From: a virus
Direction: 5' to 3' (one strand)
IMG/VR virus record: IMGVR_UViG_3300023202_000247
Location: 124,001 to 188,000 of that record
Length of the DNA: 64,000 bases
Both the position numbers and the translations under genes were made by a program. Under the pieces are notes generated by a model that did no database searches, was not told the DNA's origin, and saw only the letters and a list, made by a program, of their open reading frames with translations. Shown in pieces: positions 40,343 to 48,485 of this stretch (its first letter is position 1; each line of letters opens with the position of its first letter).

Positions 40343-40718
40343 ATTGATATTCGCTATTGAAGATGATGGAGATATCAGTTTCGAACTAGACATGATAGAA
40401 TCATTCTCTGAGTTGATTTTCACTATTAGAAATCATCACATTTATAAGAGAATGCTATTGTTGATAAACAATCGTTTAGGTGATAGAGAATATGTTTGTT
40501 CTGCTATTTATCGAATGTTATCATATGATTGTCAAGGTTTGAACATACATCCTTGGGATGTATCCGTTACATTTCTATGTATAGTATTGTTTGATTCTCA
40601 CCAAGGGCTTCCGATGGAAGTGTCGAGCGCGGTGCGTGACTGTGACATTACCAAGTGGGCCAGCTTGGCTGTTGATAGTGCCGAGTTAAAAGTGTTGTTG
40701 GAGAGAAAAATAGCATGA
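40326..40718 (+). CDS. Unknown protein
   Basis: 130 residues, overlapping the DnaE start by 4 bases (ATGA). Mostly helical with several Cys and His, no metal-binding pattern (MIESFSELIFTIRNHHIYKR; SYDCQGLNIHPWDVSVTFLC). Its position directly upstream of DnaE suggests co-expression with the polymerase. No family was recognised. Confidence 0.55.
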   Translation: MTKINELIFAIEDDGDISFELDMIESFSELIFTIRNHHIYKRMLLLINNRLGDREYVCSAIYRMLSYDCQGLNIHPWDVSVTFLCIVLFDSHQGLPMEVSSAVRDCDITKWASLAVDSAELKVLLERKIA

Positions 40719-43399
40719 TTAATTTACCTTATGTTAGTTTACACAATCAAACTACTTTTTCTACGATGGATGCATTGGTTAGCGTCCAAGAATTGTGTGA
40801 GCTGGCAAAGAAAATGGGACATGAGGCGGTGGCCATTACCGATCATGGAACCTTAGCATCCATGTGGGATGCCTATAAAATAGGTAAAAAGATGGGAATC
40901 AAAGTGATTCCCGGCTGTGAATTCAACTTCGTCGAGTCTGTCGACAATGATGAACCTTTACGTCACATAATTCTTTTGGCAAAAAATGCCACGGGTTATC
41001 ACAACTTACTGCTTCTCAATAAATTAGGCTTTGATAATAAAGCTATCATGTTCAAGTCTGCAATTCCGAGAATTGATTGGAAGCTTTTAGAAGATCACAG
41101 CGATGGTTTGATTTGTACCACAGCTTGTGGCAACGGAATCATCAGTCAGCTCATCATGCAAAAGAAACATGATGAAGCTAAAGAGTCTTTGAAAAGACTC
41201 AAAGATATATTTGGTGATGACCTAGCTATCGAATTGCAAGCACATGCTCTCGTACGAAAAGAGACGGCTTATTCCGGAGCTATTGATCAAAGGTTCATCA
41301 ACCTAAACCTTAAAAAGCTTTCAGAAGAACTCGGCATTAGAGCAATCGTTACGACGAATACACATTATGCTGATAAAGATGATTATCGTGCTCACGATAC
41401 ACTTCTAGCAATTAGAAGTGGTCAAACTGTATTCTCCGGAAATCGATTGAAATACAATGTCAATGATTTTTATTATAAACATCAGTTGGAGTTAGCATCA
41501 TTCTTTGTTCGTTTGCGTGGGTTGTATCCACAAAGCTTTGTTGAAAGTTTGTTTGAGAATACAGTTTACTTTGCAAACAAGTGCGAAGATCCCGAATGGA
41601 TTGATTTGAAGTATTCCAATCCGACCGGGAAGGAGTTGCCAAAATTTCCAGTCAGAGATGAGCCAAATCTAGATGCATTCGATGCTTGGGCAAAAAACAA
41701 TGCTCCCGGTCTTGATGATGACGTTGCGTACTTGAGGTATCGTTGTGACCTGGGATTGAAAAAGATGATCCCAGAATCAAAACATGATGAATACAAAGCA
41801 CGTTTGAAGGAAGAGTTCGATGTTATCGAATATCACGGCTTTAGCTCTTACATGCTCATTGTTGCCGATTTCATTAATTATGCAAGAAAAAATGGTATTC
41901 GCGTTGGACCCGGAAGGGGATCGGTAGCTGGCTCGCTGATTGCGTATCTATTGGAAATTCACGTAGCAGACCCCATCAAGTATGGTCTCATTTTCGCTCG
42001 TTTTCACAACAAAGAGAAAACATCATTTCCAGATATTGATGTTGACTTTGCTCCATCGGGACGTGACGAGGTACAAAACTATATTAGACAAAAATATGGT
42101 GAGGACTATGTTGCTCATGTTTCCAATGTTAATACTATAACGCCGAAGGTGTATGTAAAAGACATTGCCAGAGCACATGAGTTTGGTGGTGATAGAAAAG
42201 AGGCGGTAAAGATTGGAAATGAAATTGCTGACTTCATGCCTTCAGGCCCGAGCGCTCCCAAAAGCTTGGAAAAGGCCAAAGAGGAGTATGCTTTGTTTGC
42301 AGAGGCAATGGTTCAATTTCCGGAGCTTGCGGAGTTTGCCGATAAAATCGGAGGCAAGCCAAGAGCTTGGTCTACACACGCCGGTGGTTTAATCATTGGT
42401 GCCCGACCATTACCGGGTCTCGTTCCAGTACGTCGAGATGTACACGACTCCACGGCAATCGAGTATGACAAAGACAAGGCTGAAGAAATTGGCTTGGTCA
42501 AGATGGATACTCTCGGGTTGGAAACGCTCGACATCATAACCGATACCTATAAGTTGATTAAAGCAGTGGGTAAGGATGTACCACCAGACCCTCCGAGATT
42601 TGATGAATATGACAAAGAAACTTATGATTTAATATCTTCTGGTGATACCCTTTGTATTTTTCAGTTGAGCGGTATTGCGTCCACACTTTGTCAGTCAATC
42701 AAACCAAATAGCATCGAAGAGATTAGTTATATCAATGCGCTCGTACGTCCAAGTGCAAAAGCAATTGTTAAAGATTTCATTGCAACTCGTGAAGGAAAAA
42801 AGAAAGTAGAATTGCTGGATTCTTCTTTGGAACGTGCCTTTGGTGAAACATATGGGTTCGGACTATATGAAGAGTGTTTGCTTTATTTGGCTCAAGATGT
42901 TGCAGGATGGGATCTTCACTCAGCTGATAGGCTGAGAAAACTTACAAAAGAGAAAGGTAAGAATCCCAAAAAAGTTGCTGGGTGGCGTGAAGAGTTCATC
43001 AATGATGGTAAGAGCCAAGGAATTGATGAACATATTGTTACTAAGATTTGGGATGAAGTTGTAAATGGTTTCCAAGGATATGGGTTTAATAAATCATTAT
43101 ATTCTTTGCAGAAAGTTGATACATTTACTAAGGATGGTCAATTTTTAACATCCAAAGCAATTAAATATATAAGTTCAAATGAATATGTGCGTTCTCGTGA
43201 TGAAAAAACCGGTGTGGACATTTATGTTAGGGTAATTGATAATCATGACCACGGAAAGTTAGAAGTTGTTGATATTGAATTAGAAACTGGAGAAAAGGTT
43301 AGATGTACTATGAATCATAAGTTTAGAACAGTTGAAACCGGTGATATGGTACCTCTTCATCAAATTATTGAGAATGACTATTCTATAGTAGTGAAATGA
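40715..43399 (+). CDS. dnaE-N: DNA polymerase III alpha (DnaE), N-terminal part with N-intein
   Basis: 894 residues: 793 of DnaE extein plus 101 of N-intein. The PHP domain (about 1-280) contains LHNQT and AITDHG; the second His of the usual HxH is replaced by Gln, so metal binding may be altered. The polymerase core has GPGRGSVAGSL, the first two catalytic Asp pairs in PDIDVDF (Asp440, Asp442) and the third, Asp598, in KMDTLGL. The extein stops at GYGFNK, just before the SHS of the normal DnaE motif. The protein needs trans-splicing with 45381-46715 to be complete (1,200 residues). It overlaps the next gene by 4 bases. Confidence 0.92.
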   Translation: MINLPYVSLHNQTTFSTMDALVSVQELCELAKKMGHEAVAITDHGTLASMWDAYKIGKKMGIKVIPGCEFNFVESVDNDEPLRHIILLAKNATGYHNLLLLNKLGFDNKAIMFKSAIPRIDWKLLEDHSDGLICTTACGNGIISQLIMQKKHDEAKESLKRLKDIFGDDLAIELQAHALVRKETAYSGAIDQRFINLNLKKLSEELGIRAIVTTNTHYADKDDYRAHDTLLAIRSGQTVFSGNRLKYNVNDFYYKHQLELASFFVRLRGLYPQSFVESLFENTVYFANKCEDPEWIDLKYSNPTGKELPKFPVRDEPNLDAFDAWAKNNAPGLDDDVAYLRYRCDLGLKKMIPESKHDEYKARLKEEFDVIEYHGFSSYMLIVADFINYARKNGIRVGPGRGSVAGSLIAYLLEIHVADPIKYGLIFARFHNKEKTSFPDIDVDFAPSGRDEVQNYIRQKYGEDYVAHVSNVNTITPKVYVKDIARAHEFGGDRKEAVKIGNEIADFMPSGPSAPKSLEKAKEEYALFAEAMVQFPELAEFADKIGGKPRAWSTHAGGLIIGARPLPGLVPVRRDVHDSTAIEYDKDKAEEIGLVKMDTLGLETLDIITDTYKLIKAVGKDVPPDPPRFDEYDKETYDLISSGDTLCIFQLSGIASTLCQSIKPNSIEEISYINALVRPSAKAIVKDFIATREGKKKVELLDSSLERAFGETYGFGLYEECLLYLAQDVAGWDLHSADRLRKLTKEKGKNPKKVAGWREEFINDGKSQGIDEHIVTKIWDEVVNGFQGYGFNKSLYSLQKVDTFTKDGQFLTSKAIKYISSNEYVRSRDEKTGVDIYVRVIDNHDHGKLEVVDIELETGEKVRCTMNHKFRTVETGDMVPLHQIIENDYSIVVK
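43094..43396 (+). other. N-terminal half of a split intein
   Basis: Intein residues 1-101, beginning with Ser1 (SLYSLQKVDTFTKDG, block A). Block B is GEKVRCTMNHKFRT with the expected TxxH. It ends with a short segment ENDYSIVVK. Ser1 instead of Cys1 is an accepted nucleophile. No endonuclease domain lies inside it. The frame stops right where the homing endonuclease gene starts. Confidence 0.85.
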
Positions 43400-45381
43400 C
43401 TAATGACTTAACGCAAAAATTCTTAAATAAGATCCCTAAACAATATCGTGAAAATATTGTGATCTTATCACCAGAAAAAGGTGGCAATTCAAGAGTAGAA
43501 TATCTGCATCCGATTTGTGGATGCAAAACAACCAGTACATTGAAGACTTTTGTTAAGCGAAAGTCTTTTGACAGTTGCTTAAAATGTTCCAATCAAAAAA
43601 ACTTTAACTACTATAAGAGTAAAATTGCTTTTCCGAATAATATAGATTTACTGGAGCCATTTCACGGTGGAGCAACAAAAGTTAGTTTCAAACACAATAT
43701 ATGTGAGTGTATAATAAACACAACATTGTCTAGACTGACCAACAGAGATCAGCTTGATTATTGTAAGAAATGCTATCAAGCATATTATTATGATTCAGCA
43801 TCAAATCTTGACAATGTAAAAATAATTGGTAAAAATAAAGGTTATAATTCTGACGCTGAGTATACATGCTCAAAATGTAGTAAAATATTTTATACGAAAC
43901 TTTCAAATCTTATTAACAGAAAAGATATTAGCAAGTGCCATGAATGCTCTAAACAAGAAACTTTAGATAGTTACTTGACGTTACTTTCTAAAGACATATT
44001 GAATAGAATAAAAGTTTTAAATCATAATGGCAGTTATTCTAGAATTAAATATGATAATCCATGCGGACATCAAACAGAATCAACTATATCTGATTTTGTG
44101 AAGCGCGAACAATTTGACTATTGTCAACATTGTTCTCAAAAAAAGAGTGTTACTGATTACATTGATTTGATTGATAAAAAGTATCATCAAAATATAGAAA
44201 TTGTTAAAGATTTGGGAGCAAAGTCTCCAATTATTTATACGTGCCCATCTTGTGGAAACAAAAGAAGATTAACTGTCAAATCACTACAACGTTTTGACGA
44301 TTGCTTGAATTGTAATAACAGTTGTCGTATTTCAAAGCAAGAAATGATTGATAATCTCAAGCCGTTTTTGAACAACATAAAAATCGTTGATGGTTTTCCA
44401 GGGCATAGAACCAGTGTTGTAACCGGTAACTGCGTTGCTTGTAATTCCAAGGTTGAAAACTATTACTTTAATTTTTCAAGATACTATACTTATTATAACG
44501 AACCAAGATGCAGTAGTTGCAGCCCAAAGAGCATAGAGCAAAAAATGCTGGCCAATTTTGTTGGGTCGTTAACAGATTTCATAGAAAATGATAAGTCAAT
44601 AATCAAATCATCAGAAACAGATCGTAACCTAGAAATCGATATTTATTGTCCTAAGGAAAAGTTTGCTATTGAATATAATGGTTTGCTTTGGCATTCCGAA
44701 AAATATGGAAAAGATAAGAATTATCATTTCTATAAAACAAGACAGTGTCAAGAGCATGGTATATATTTGTTACATATATGGTCAGATAAATATAAGAAAC
44801 ATCCAGAAATATATCACTCTATAATAAGATACTGTTTGGGTAAAATAAAGAATAGAATATTTGCAAGACGCTGTATTTTGAAAGAATTGGACAAGAATAT
44901 CTCAAGAGATTTTTTTACAACAAATCATCTTGATGGCAATGTCGGTTGTCTAAAAGCATGGGGTTTGTTTCATGATGAAAAGTTGATTCAAGCTATCTCG
45001 GTAAGGCGTGTGAGTAAGCAAAACAGTAAATACGCTTCTTATTTAGAAATTGCAAGAATGGCAACTCTTTTAAACCATTCAGTGGTTGGAGGCGAATCAA
45101 AACTGTTGAGCTTTGTTGAAAAGTTTGCTCGTGATAATGAATATGCTGGTATCTTGAATTATGTAAGTGCTGATTTTGGAAAGCCTCAACAAAATAAATA
45201 TCATTTTGAGTACAAAGGTATTACTGATGTTTCGTATTGTTATACGGATGGTAATAAAAGAATTTCTCGACAACGCCTTCAAAACAGACCTAAAGGTGTT
45301 AGTGAGCGCGCTCATGCCAATAGTTTGAATCTCTGGCGCGTTAATCTAACACCAAACTTCATTTATATATTGAATTTCTAA
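43396..45381 (+). CDS. Homing endonuclease, Vsr-like (EDxHD type) with zinc-ribbon repeats
   Basis: 661 residues lying exactly between the two dnaE halves and overlapping both by start/stop junctions (ATGA at 43396, TAATG at 45379-45383). Residues 1-375 hold about six repeats of 60-70 residues, each with two Cys pairs (for example CGC...CLKC, CEC...CKKC, CSKC...CHEC, CGH...CQHC, CPSC...CLNC, CVAC...CSSC), likely zinc ribbons that read DNA. Residues about 377-482 are Vsr-like: Glu381, Asp415 in EIDIY, Glu426/His433 in IEYNGLLWHSE, Asp464 in IWSD. A C-terminal region with SVVGGESKLLSFVEKFARD and QQNKYHFEYKG recurs in phage homing nucleases. Role: spreading itself and the flanking intein. Confidence 0.88.
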   Translation: MTNDLTQKFLNKIPKQYRENIVILSPEKGGNSRVEYLHPICGCKTTSTLKTFVKRKSFDSCLKCSNQKNFNYYKSKIAFPNNIDLLEPFHGGATKVSFKHNICECIINTTLSRLTNRDQLDYCKKCYQAYYYDSASNLDNVKIIGKNKGYNSDAEYTCSKCSKIFYTKLSNLINRKDISKCHECSKQETLDSYLTLLSKDILNRIKVLNHNGSYSRIKYDNPCGHQTESTISDFVKREQFDYCQHCSQKKSVTDYIDLIDKKYHQNIEIVKDLGAKSPIIYTCPSCGNKRRLTVKSLQRFDDCLNCNNSCRISKQEMIDNLKPFLNNIKIVDGFPGHRTSVVTGNCVACNSKVENYYFNFSRYYTYYNEPRCSSCSPKSIEQKMLANFVGSLTDFIENDKSIIKSSETDRNLEIDIYCPKEKFAIEYNGLLWHSEKYGKDKNYHFYKTRQCQEHGIYLLHIWSDKYKKHPEIYHSIIRYCLGKIKNRIFARRCILKELDKNISRDFFTTNHLDGNVGCLKAWGLFHDEKLIQAISVRRVSKQNSKYASYLEIARMATLLNHSVVGGESKLLSFVEKFARDNEYAGILNYVSADFGKPQQNKYHFEYKGITDVSYCYTDGNKRISRQRLQNRPKGVSERAHANSLNLWRVNLTPNFIYILNF

Positions 45382-45491
45382 TGTCAAAAATAAAATCACT
45401 AAAACCGGTTGGTAAATTGCAAACATATGATCTGGAAGTTGACCATCCAGATCATCAGTATTATTTATCAAACGGAGTTTTAACTAGCAAC
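45381..45491 (+). other. C-terminal half of a split intein
   Basis: Thirty-seven residues. Block F is VGKLQTYDLEVDHPDHQYYL, and block G is SNGVLTSN followed by Ser+1 (45492). Asn37 would cyclise at the junction; the penultimate residue is Ser rather than the usual His. Confidence 0.85.
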
Positions 45492-46715
45492 AGCCACTCT
45501 ACACTTTACTCTATGATATCATTTCATACTGCATATCTAAAAGCTCATTTTCCTTTAGAGTTTTTGGTTGCAAACTTGAAGAGTGAGACAAAAAAGACAT
45601 CAAACCCCAAGGCCAAGGACAATGTCTTAAAAATAAAGGACGAGATTCGTAGTCTTGGAATAAAGTTGATTGCTCCCAACGTAAACAACAGCTTGAGGGT
45701 TTACAAAATTATCACCGACAAAACGTTGATGACGGGACTCAACAGCATCAAGTATGTTAGCGATGATGCGATTGAAGATATTGTAGCTAAAAGACCATTT
45801 AAGAGCTATAGTGATTTTATTGCCAGAACAGATAGTCGCAAAGTAAGAGCCAACTCCATTCAAGCCCTTGCAGCATCTGGTTGTCTCGATGATTTCGGAT
45901 TACCACGTAAGTTGATGTTTCTTTACGCATCGGATTTTAGAAAGAAACAAAGCTCGGCTTTGAGAGCAGCCAAAAAGGCTGGTAATGATGAGTTGGTGAA
46001 GCAGATTACCGAAGATTTCGAATATCCATGGCCAGAGGATTCTGAATGGTCGGTGCAAGAACTTTTTGCCTTGGAAGAGTATTTCATGGGGGAGGGTTTG
46101 AGCGGCACGGTACAAGAACGCTATGTCGGTTTCTTCGATTCTAGCTCTATTGATTATAGACTTTTGCCCAAGATGTTTCCATATCGTCTTCTTGACGAAG
46201 ATGATAAAGTTAACAGAAAAAAGAATACACACCCAATACCAAATAGTAAAGTTCCATATTTGAAAGGAATTATAAAAAGACTATTTTCTTTTAAGGTTAA
46301 GAAAGATGATTCGCCAATTCGCGGTCAAGAAATGGCAATTATTACCATACAAGATCCATATGGAACGGATATGACTTGTATAGCGTTTCCTGATACATGG
46401 GTGCATATACAGAAGCGCATCTATGAGGATTTGTCTGGACGCTCTGCAAAACTAGATGTTGGTCTTGCTGTTGCCATGACCGGTTCGTTTCAGCACGAAA
46501 ATGAACATGTTCATTCATTCATCATTGATGATATATTGGATATACAGGAGTCTCCGGCTCTTCCAAAGGATAGAGATTCTAAAAGTATCAAACTGCCTCG
46601 TAAGAAAAAGGTTAAAGAGGACCCCGAGAAATTGGAAAAAGAAGAACTAGCTGAAATCATGGAAGATGATATGATTCAAGAGGGTTTTGTGTTTGATGAG
46701 CCGGAACCATTATAA
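45381..46715 (+). CDS. dnaE-C: DNA polymerase III alpha (DnaE), C-terminal part with C-intein
   Basis: 444 residues: 37 of C-intein and 407 of C-extein. The extein begins SHSTLYSMISFHTAYLKAHF, which continues the DnaE motif broken at the end of dnaE-N. It goes on through the tandem HhH region, then an OB-fold (EMAIITIQDPYGTDMTCIAF ... AMTGSF), and ends in an acidic/basic tail without an obvious clamp-binding QxxL/F motif. Trans-splicing with dnaE-N would give a 1,200-residue alpha subunit. No in-frame fusion with dnaE-N exists. Confidence 0.92.
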   Translation: MSKIKSLKPVGKLQTYDLEVDHPDHQYYLSNGVLTSNSHSTLYSMISFHTAYLKAHFPLEFLVANLKSETKKTSNPKAKDNVLKIKDEIRSLGIKLIAPNVNNSLRVYKIITDKTLMTGLNSIKYVSDDAIEDIVAKRPFKSYSDFIARTDSRKVRANSIQALAASGCLDDFGLPRKLMFLYASDFRKKQSSALRAAKKAGNDELVKQITEDFEYPWPEDSEWSVQELFALEEYFMGEGLSGTVQERYVGFFDSSSIDYRLLPKMFPYRLLDEDDKVNRKKNTHPIPNSKVPYLKGIIKRLFSFKVKKDDSPIRGQEMAIITIQDPYGTDMTCIAFPDTWVHIQKRIYEDLSGRSAKLDVGLAVAMTGSFQHENEHVHSFIIDDILDIQESPALPKDRDSKSIKLPRKKKVKEDPEKLEKEELAEIMEDDMIQEGFVFDEPEPL

Positions 46716-46748
46716 TTGCTCAACTATGTTGAGACTAATAGGTGAACC

Positions 46749-47528
46749 ATGAGATGTATGAATTGTCAGGCAGAAATTCCCCCTGAATGGGTAGCAGCTA
46801 TTCAGCGCAATGAATGCCCAGGATGTGGCAAAGAAATAATGAATGACCGCGCAAAAGAACTTTTGGCAGAATTAACAGATGCAATGGAAAGAATGCCAAA
46901 AAATCCGCAAGGTGTTGCAGGTTGGTTGATGTCCAATTATGAATTTCGTAAAATTGGTGAAGCTGTTCCAACTGAAAGGTTTCACGTTGGTGGGCCCCAG
47001 ATGCCGATGCAAGGAATGCAAGGACACCCTCAAGCTGCTCCCGGTTCCCCAGAACAATTTCTTCAAAACAGTACAGCATACAATACCATACAACAAACAA
47101 GAGCAAAGGTTGCTGAGCGCAACAATCTGAAACAAGCAGCTGCTATGATTAGTCAAGACATGTACGGCAATGGTTCGTCTGAAATTGAAGTACCACCAGA
47201 ACCAGACCCGTTATTGGATGATTTGGGCTTGGAGAGTTTGCCAGATGATATTGATCCAAATACTCGTGCAATGTTGATGGAAGAACAAGAACGTCAAGCT
47301 TATGAACAAATGCGAGGACCAAGAGTTGCAAAATCTTTAGCTTCCCAGGCTGATTTTCACGGAGATGCAAGCCCAGAAGAAATTCAACTCGCTGTACAAG
47401 AGACTTTGAATTATGGTAAAGAACTGGAAGCTAGAAATGAAGAAGTTAAAAATATGCAAAGGATGCAGCGGTTGAAGAATGGACTTGTTCCCAAAGGTCA
47501 AGGAGTCGTAACTCGACGTGACGGTTGA
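46749..47528 (+). CDS. Zinc-ribbon protein, unknown function
   Basis: 259 residues. The N-terminal zinc ribbon is CMNC...CPGC (3-6 and 23-26), residues 30-60 are helical, and 70-110 are Met/Gln/Pro-rich and flexible, with a long charged C-terminal helix region (about 170-250). Position between dnaE-C and recombination genes suggests a replication accessory protein, but no family was recognised. A 6-bp dyad (46719-46733) precedes it. Confidence 0.58.
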   Translation: MRCMNCQAEIPPEWVAAIQRNECPGCGKEIMNDRAKELLAELTDAMERMPKNPQGVAGWLMSNYEFRKIGEAVPTERFHVGGPQMPMQGMQGHPQAAPGSPEQFLQNSTAYNTIQQTRAKVAERNNLKQAAAMISQDMYGNGSSEIEVPPEPDPLLDDLGLESLPDDIDPNTRAMLMEEQERQAYEQMRGPRVAKSLASQADFHGDASPEEIQLAVQETLNYGKELEARNEEVKNMQRMQRLKNGLVPKGQGVVTRRDG

Positions 47529-47529
47529 T

Positions 47530-47895
47530 ATGCCAACTAGAATAATAGATAATAAAAAATTAGAAATTACCAACGATGAATATCGTGCTTATCAAGAATT
47601 ATGCAAAGCATATGATAGGGATAACTTTAAAGGCGAAGAGTTATTCAAAGATCATTTTGAGGTTAATGAGCATGGAATCATAATTTTTGTTAAACCTCCT
47701 AGTCAAAGATATTCTAGTCTAGAAGTGTTTTGTTTTTTGCTTAGTATCATGCAGAATCAACATATACGAATCATGTATGAACAAAACAAGTCTTTGATGA
47801 AAGAATCCGCACAGCATATAAAAAAGCTTAGAGATGAGCTTGATGAATTAAAAGAGGATTTGAAATCAGCTCAAACAGATGTCGAGAAAGGCTGA
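47530..47895 (+). CDS. Unknown protein with C-terminal coiled coil
   Basis: 121 residues from ATG 47530 (GTG 47518 would add four). A beta-containing middle (DHFEVNEHGIIIFVKPPSQR) is followed by a helical, charged end (MKESAQHIKKLRDELDELKE). No family was recognised. It ends just before a hairpin. Confidence 0.55.
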   Translation: MPTRIIDNKKLEITNDEYRAYQELCKAYDRDNFKGEELFKDHFEVNEHGIIIFVKPPSQRYSSLEVFCFLLSIMQNQHIRIMYEQNKSLMKESAQHIKKLRDELDELKEDLKSAQTDVEKG

Positions 47896-47897
47896 CC

Positions 47898-47930
47898 TCT
47901 CAATCTATTGATTGAGATTGCTTTCTGTTT
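47898..47930 (+). terminator. Candidate weak terminator
   Basis: TCTCAATC (47898-47905) pairs with GATTGAGA (47910-47917) around TATT, followed by TTGCTTTCTGTTTT. The stem is short and AT-rich, so it may only attenuate. About 80 further bases before the next gene show nothing else. Confidence 0.45.
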
Positions 47931-48009
47931 TGGTAAAAGCAGCAGCTAATAGTGCAATCATTTTCAAAGGATGCTGTACTTCTAAAAGTCACAAACAGAG
48001 GAAATCAGA

Positions 48010-48483
48010 ATGGATCAAGCAGAGCTAGAAGATTTTCAGAAATCGCTTCACACCGAAAAAGACCTCACGGAAGCCGATAAATTCACCCAAGCCTTTGAAA
48101 AGGTAATGGAGGAGTTGGATGTATTGTATCGTGGAGTATATGACAATGATGAAGCGCTGAGAACAGCGGCTCTCTGTCTAATTGCTCAGAGGCATTTGAT
48201 AAACGCTATTGGCGCGAGCGAATTCAAGGCGCGCTCTTTGAAGCGCGATATCGATTTCAAAAAAGCTGAGGTTTATTCAGATTTGAAATTGGCAACACCC
48301 CAAGGTGGCAAAAAGCTTACGGAATCTGCTCTTCAGCAATTAGTTAATAAAGATTCTGATGTACACCAGTTATATTTAGATCAAGCAGAAGCGGAACGGG
48401 AGTACAAAGAGTACTCCAATATGTTGATGCTATTGAAAGATGCACATATAACATTTAGATCAGTATCGAAAAAAGGTGACTAA
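48010..48483 (+). CDS. Possible recombination mediator (UvsY-like by position)
   Basis: 157 residues, 2 bases upstream of the RecA/UvsX-like gene, with AGAGGA before its ATG. Helical, with a lysine-rich segment (KARSLKRDIDFKKAEVYSDL) and an end (VNKDSDVHQLYLDQAEAERE ... LLKDAHITFRSV) whose layout resembles the end of T4 UvsY (D-D-V then a helix before an 'IK' end). The similarity is weak and read by eye; location is the stronger argument. Mediators load recombinase onto SSB-covered DNA. Confidence 0.5.
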   Translation: MDQAELEDFQKSLHTEKDLTEADKFTQAFEKVMEELDVLYRGVYDNDEALRTAALCLIAQRHLINAIGASEFKARSLKRDIDFKKAEVYSDLKLATPQGGKKLTESALQQLVNKDSDVHQLYLDQAEAEREYKEYSNMLMLLKDAHITFRSVSKKGD

Positions 48484-48485
48484 TA

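Noticed and set aside
43396-45381. Reading the middle gene as a normal in-frame intein endonuclease domain
   Set aside because: It has its own start and stop codons in frames different from at least one flank, so it is free-standing.
40715-46715. The idea that dnaE is a pseudogene or frameshifted
   Set aside because: Both halves have intact intein junction residues and the break falls at a precise conserved motif with a full gene between; this is a split intein arrangement, not decay.
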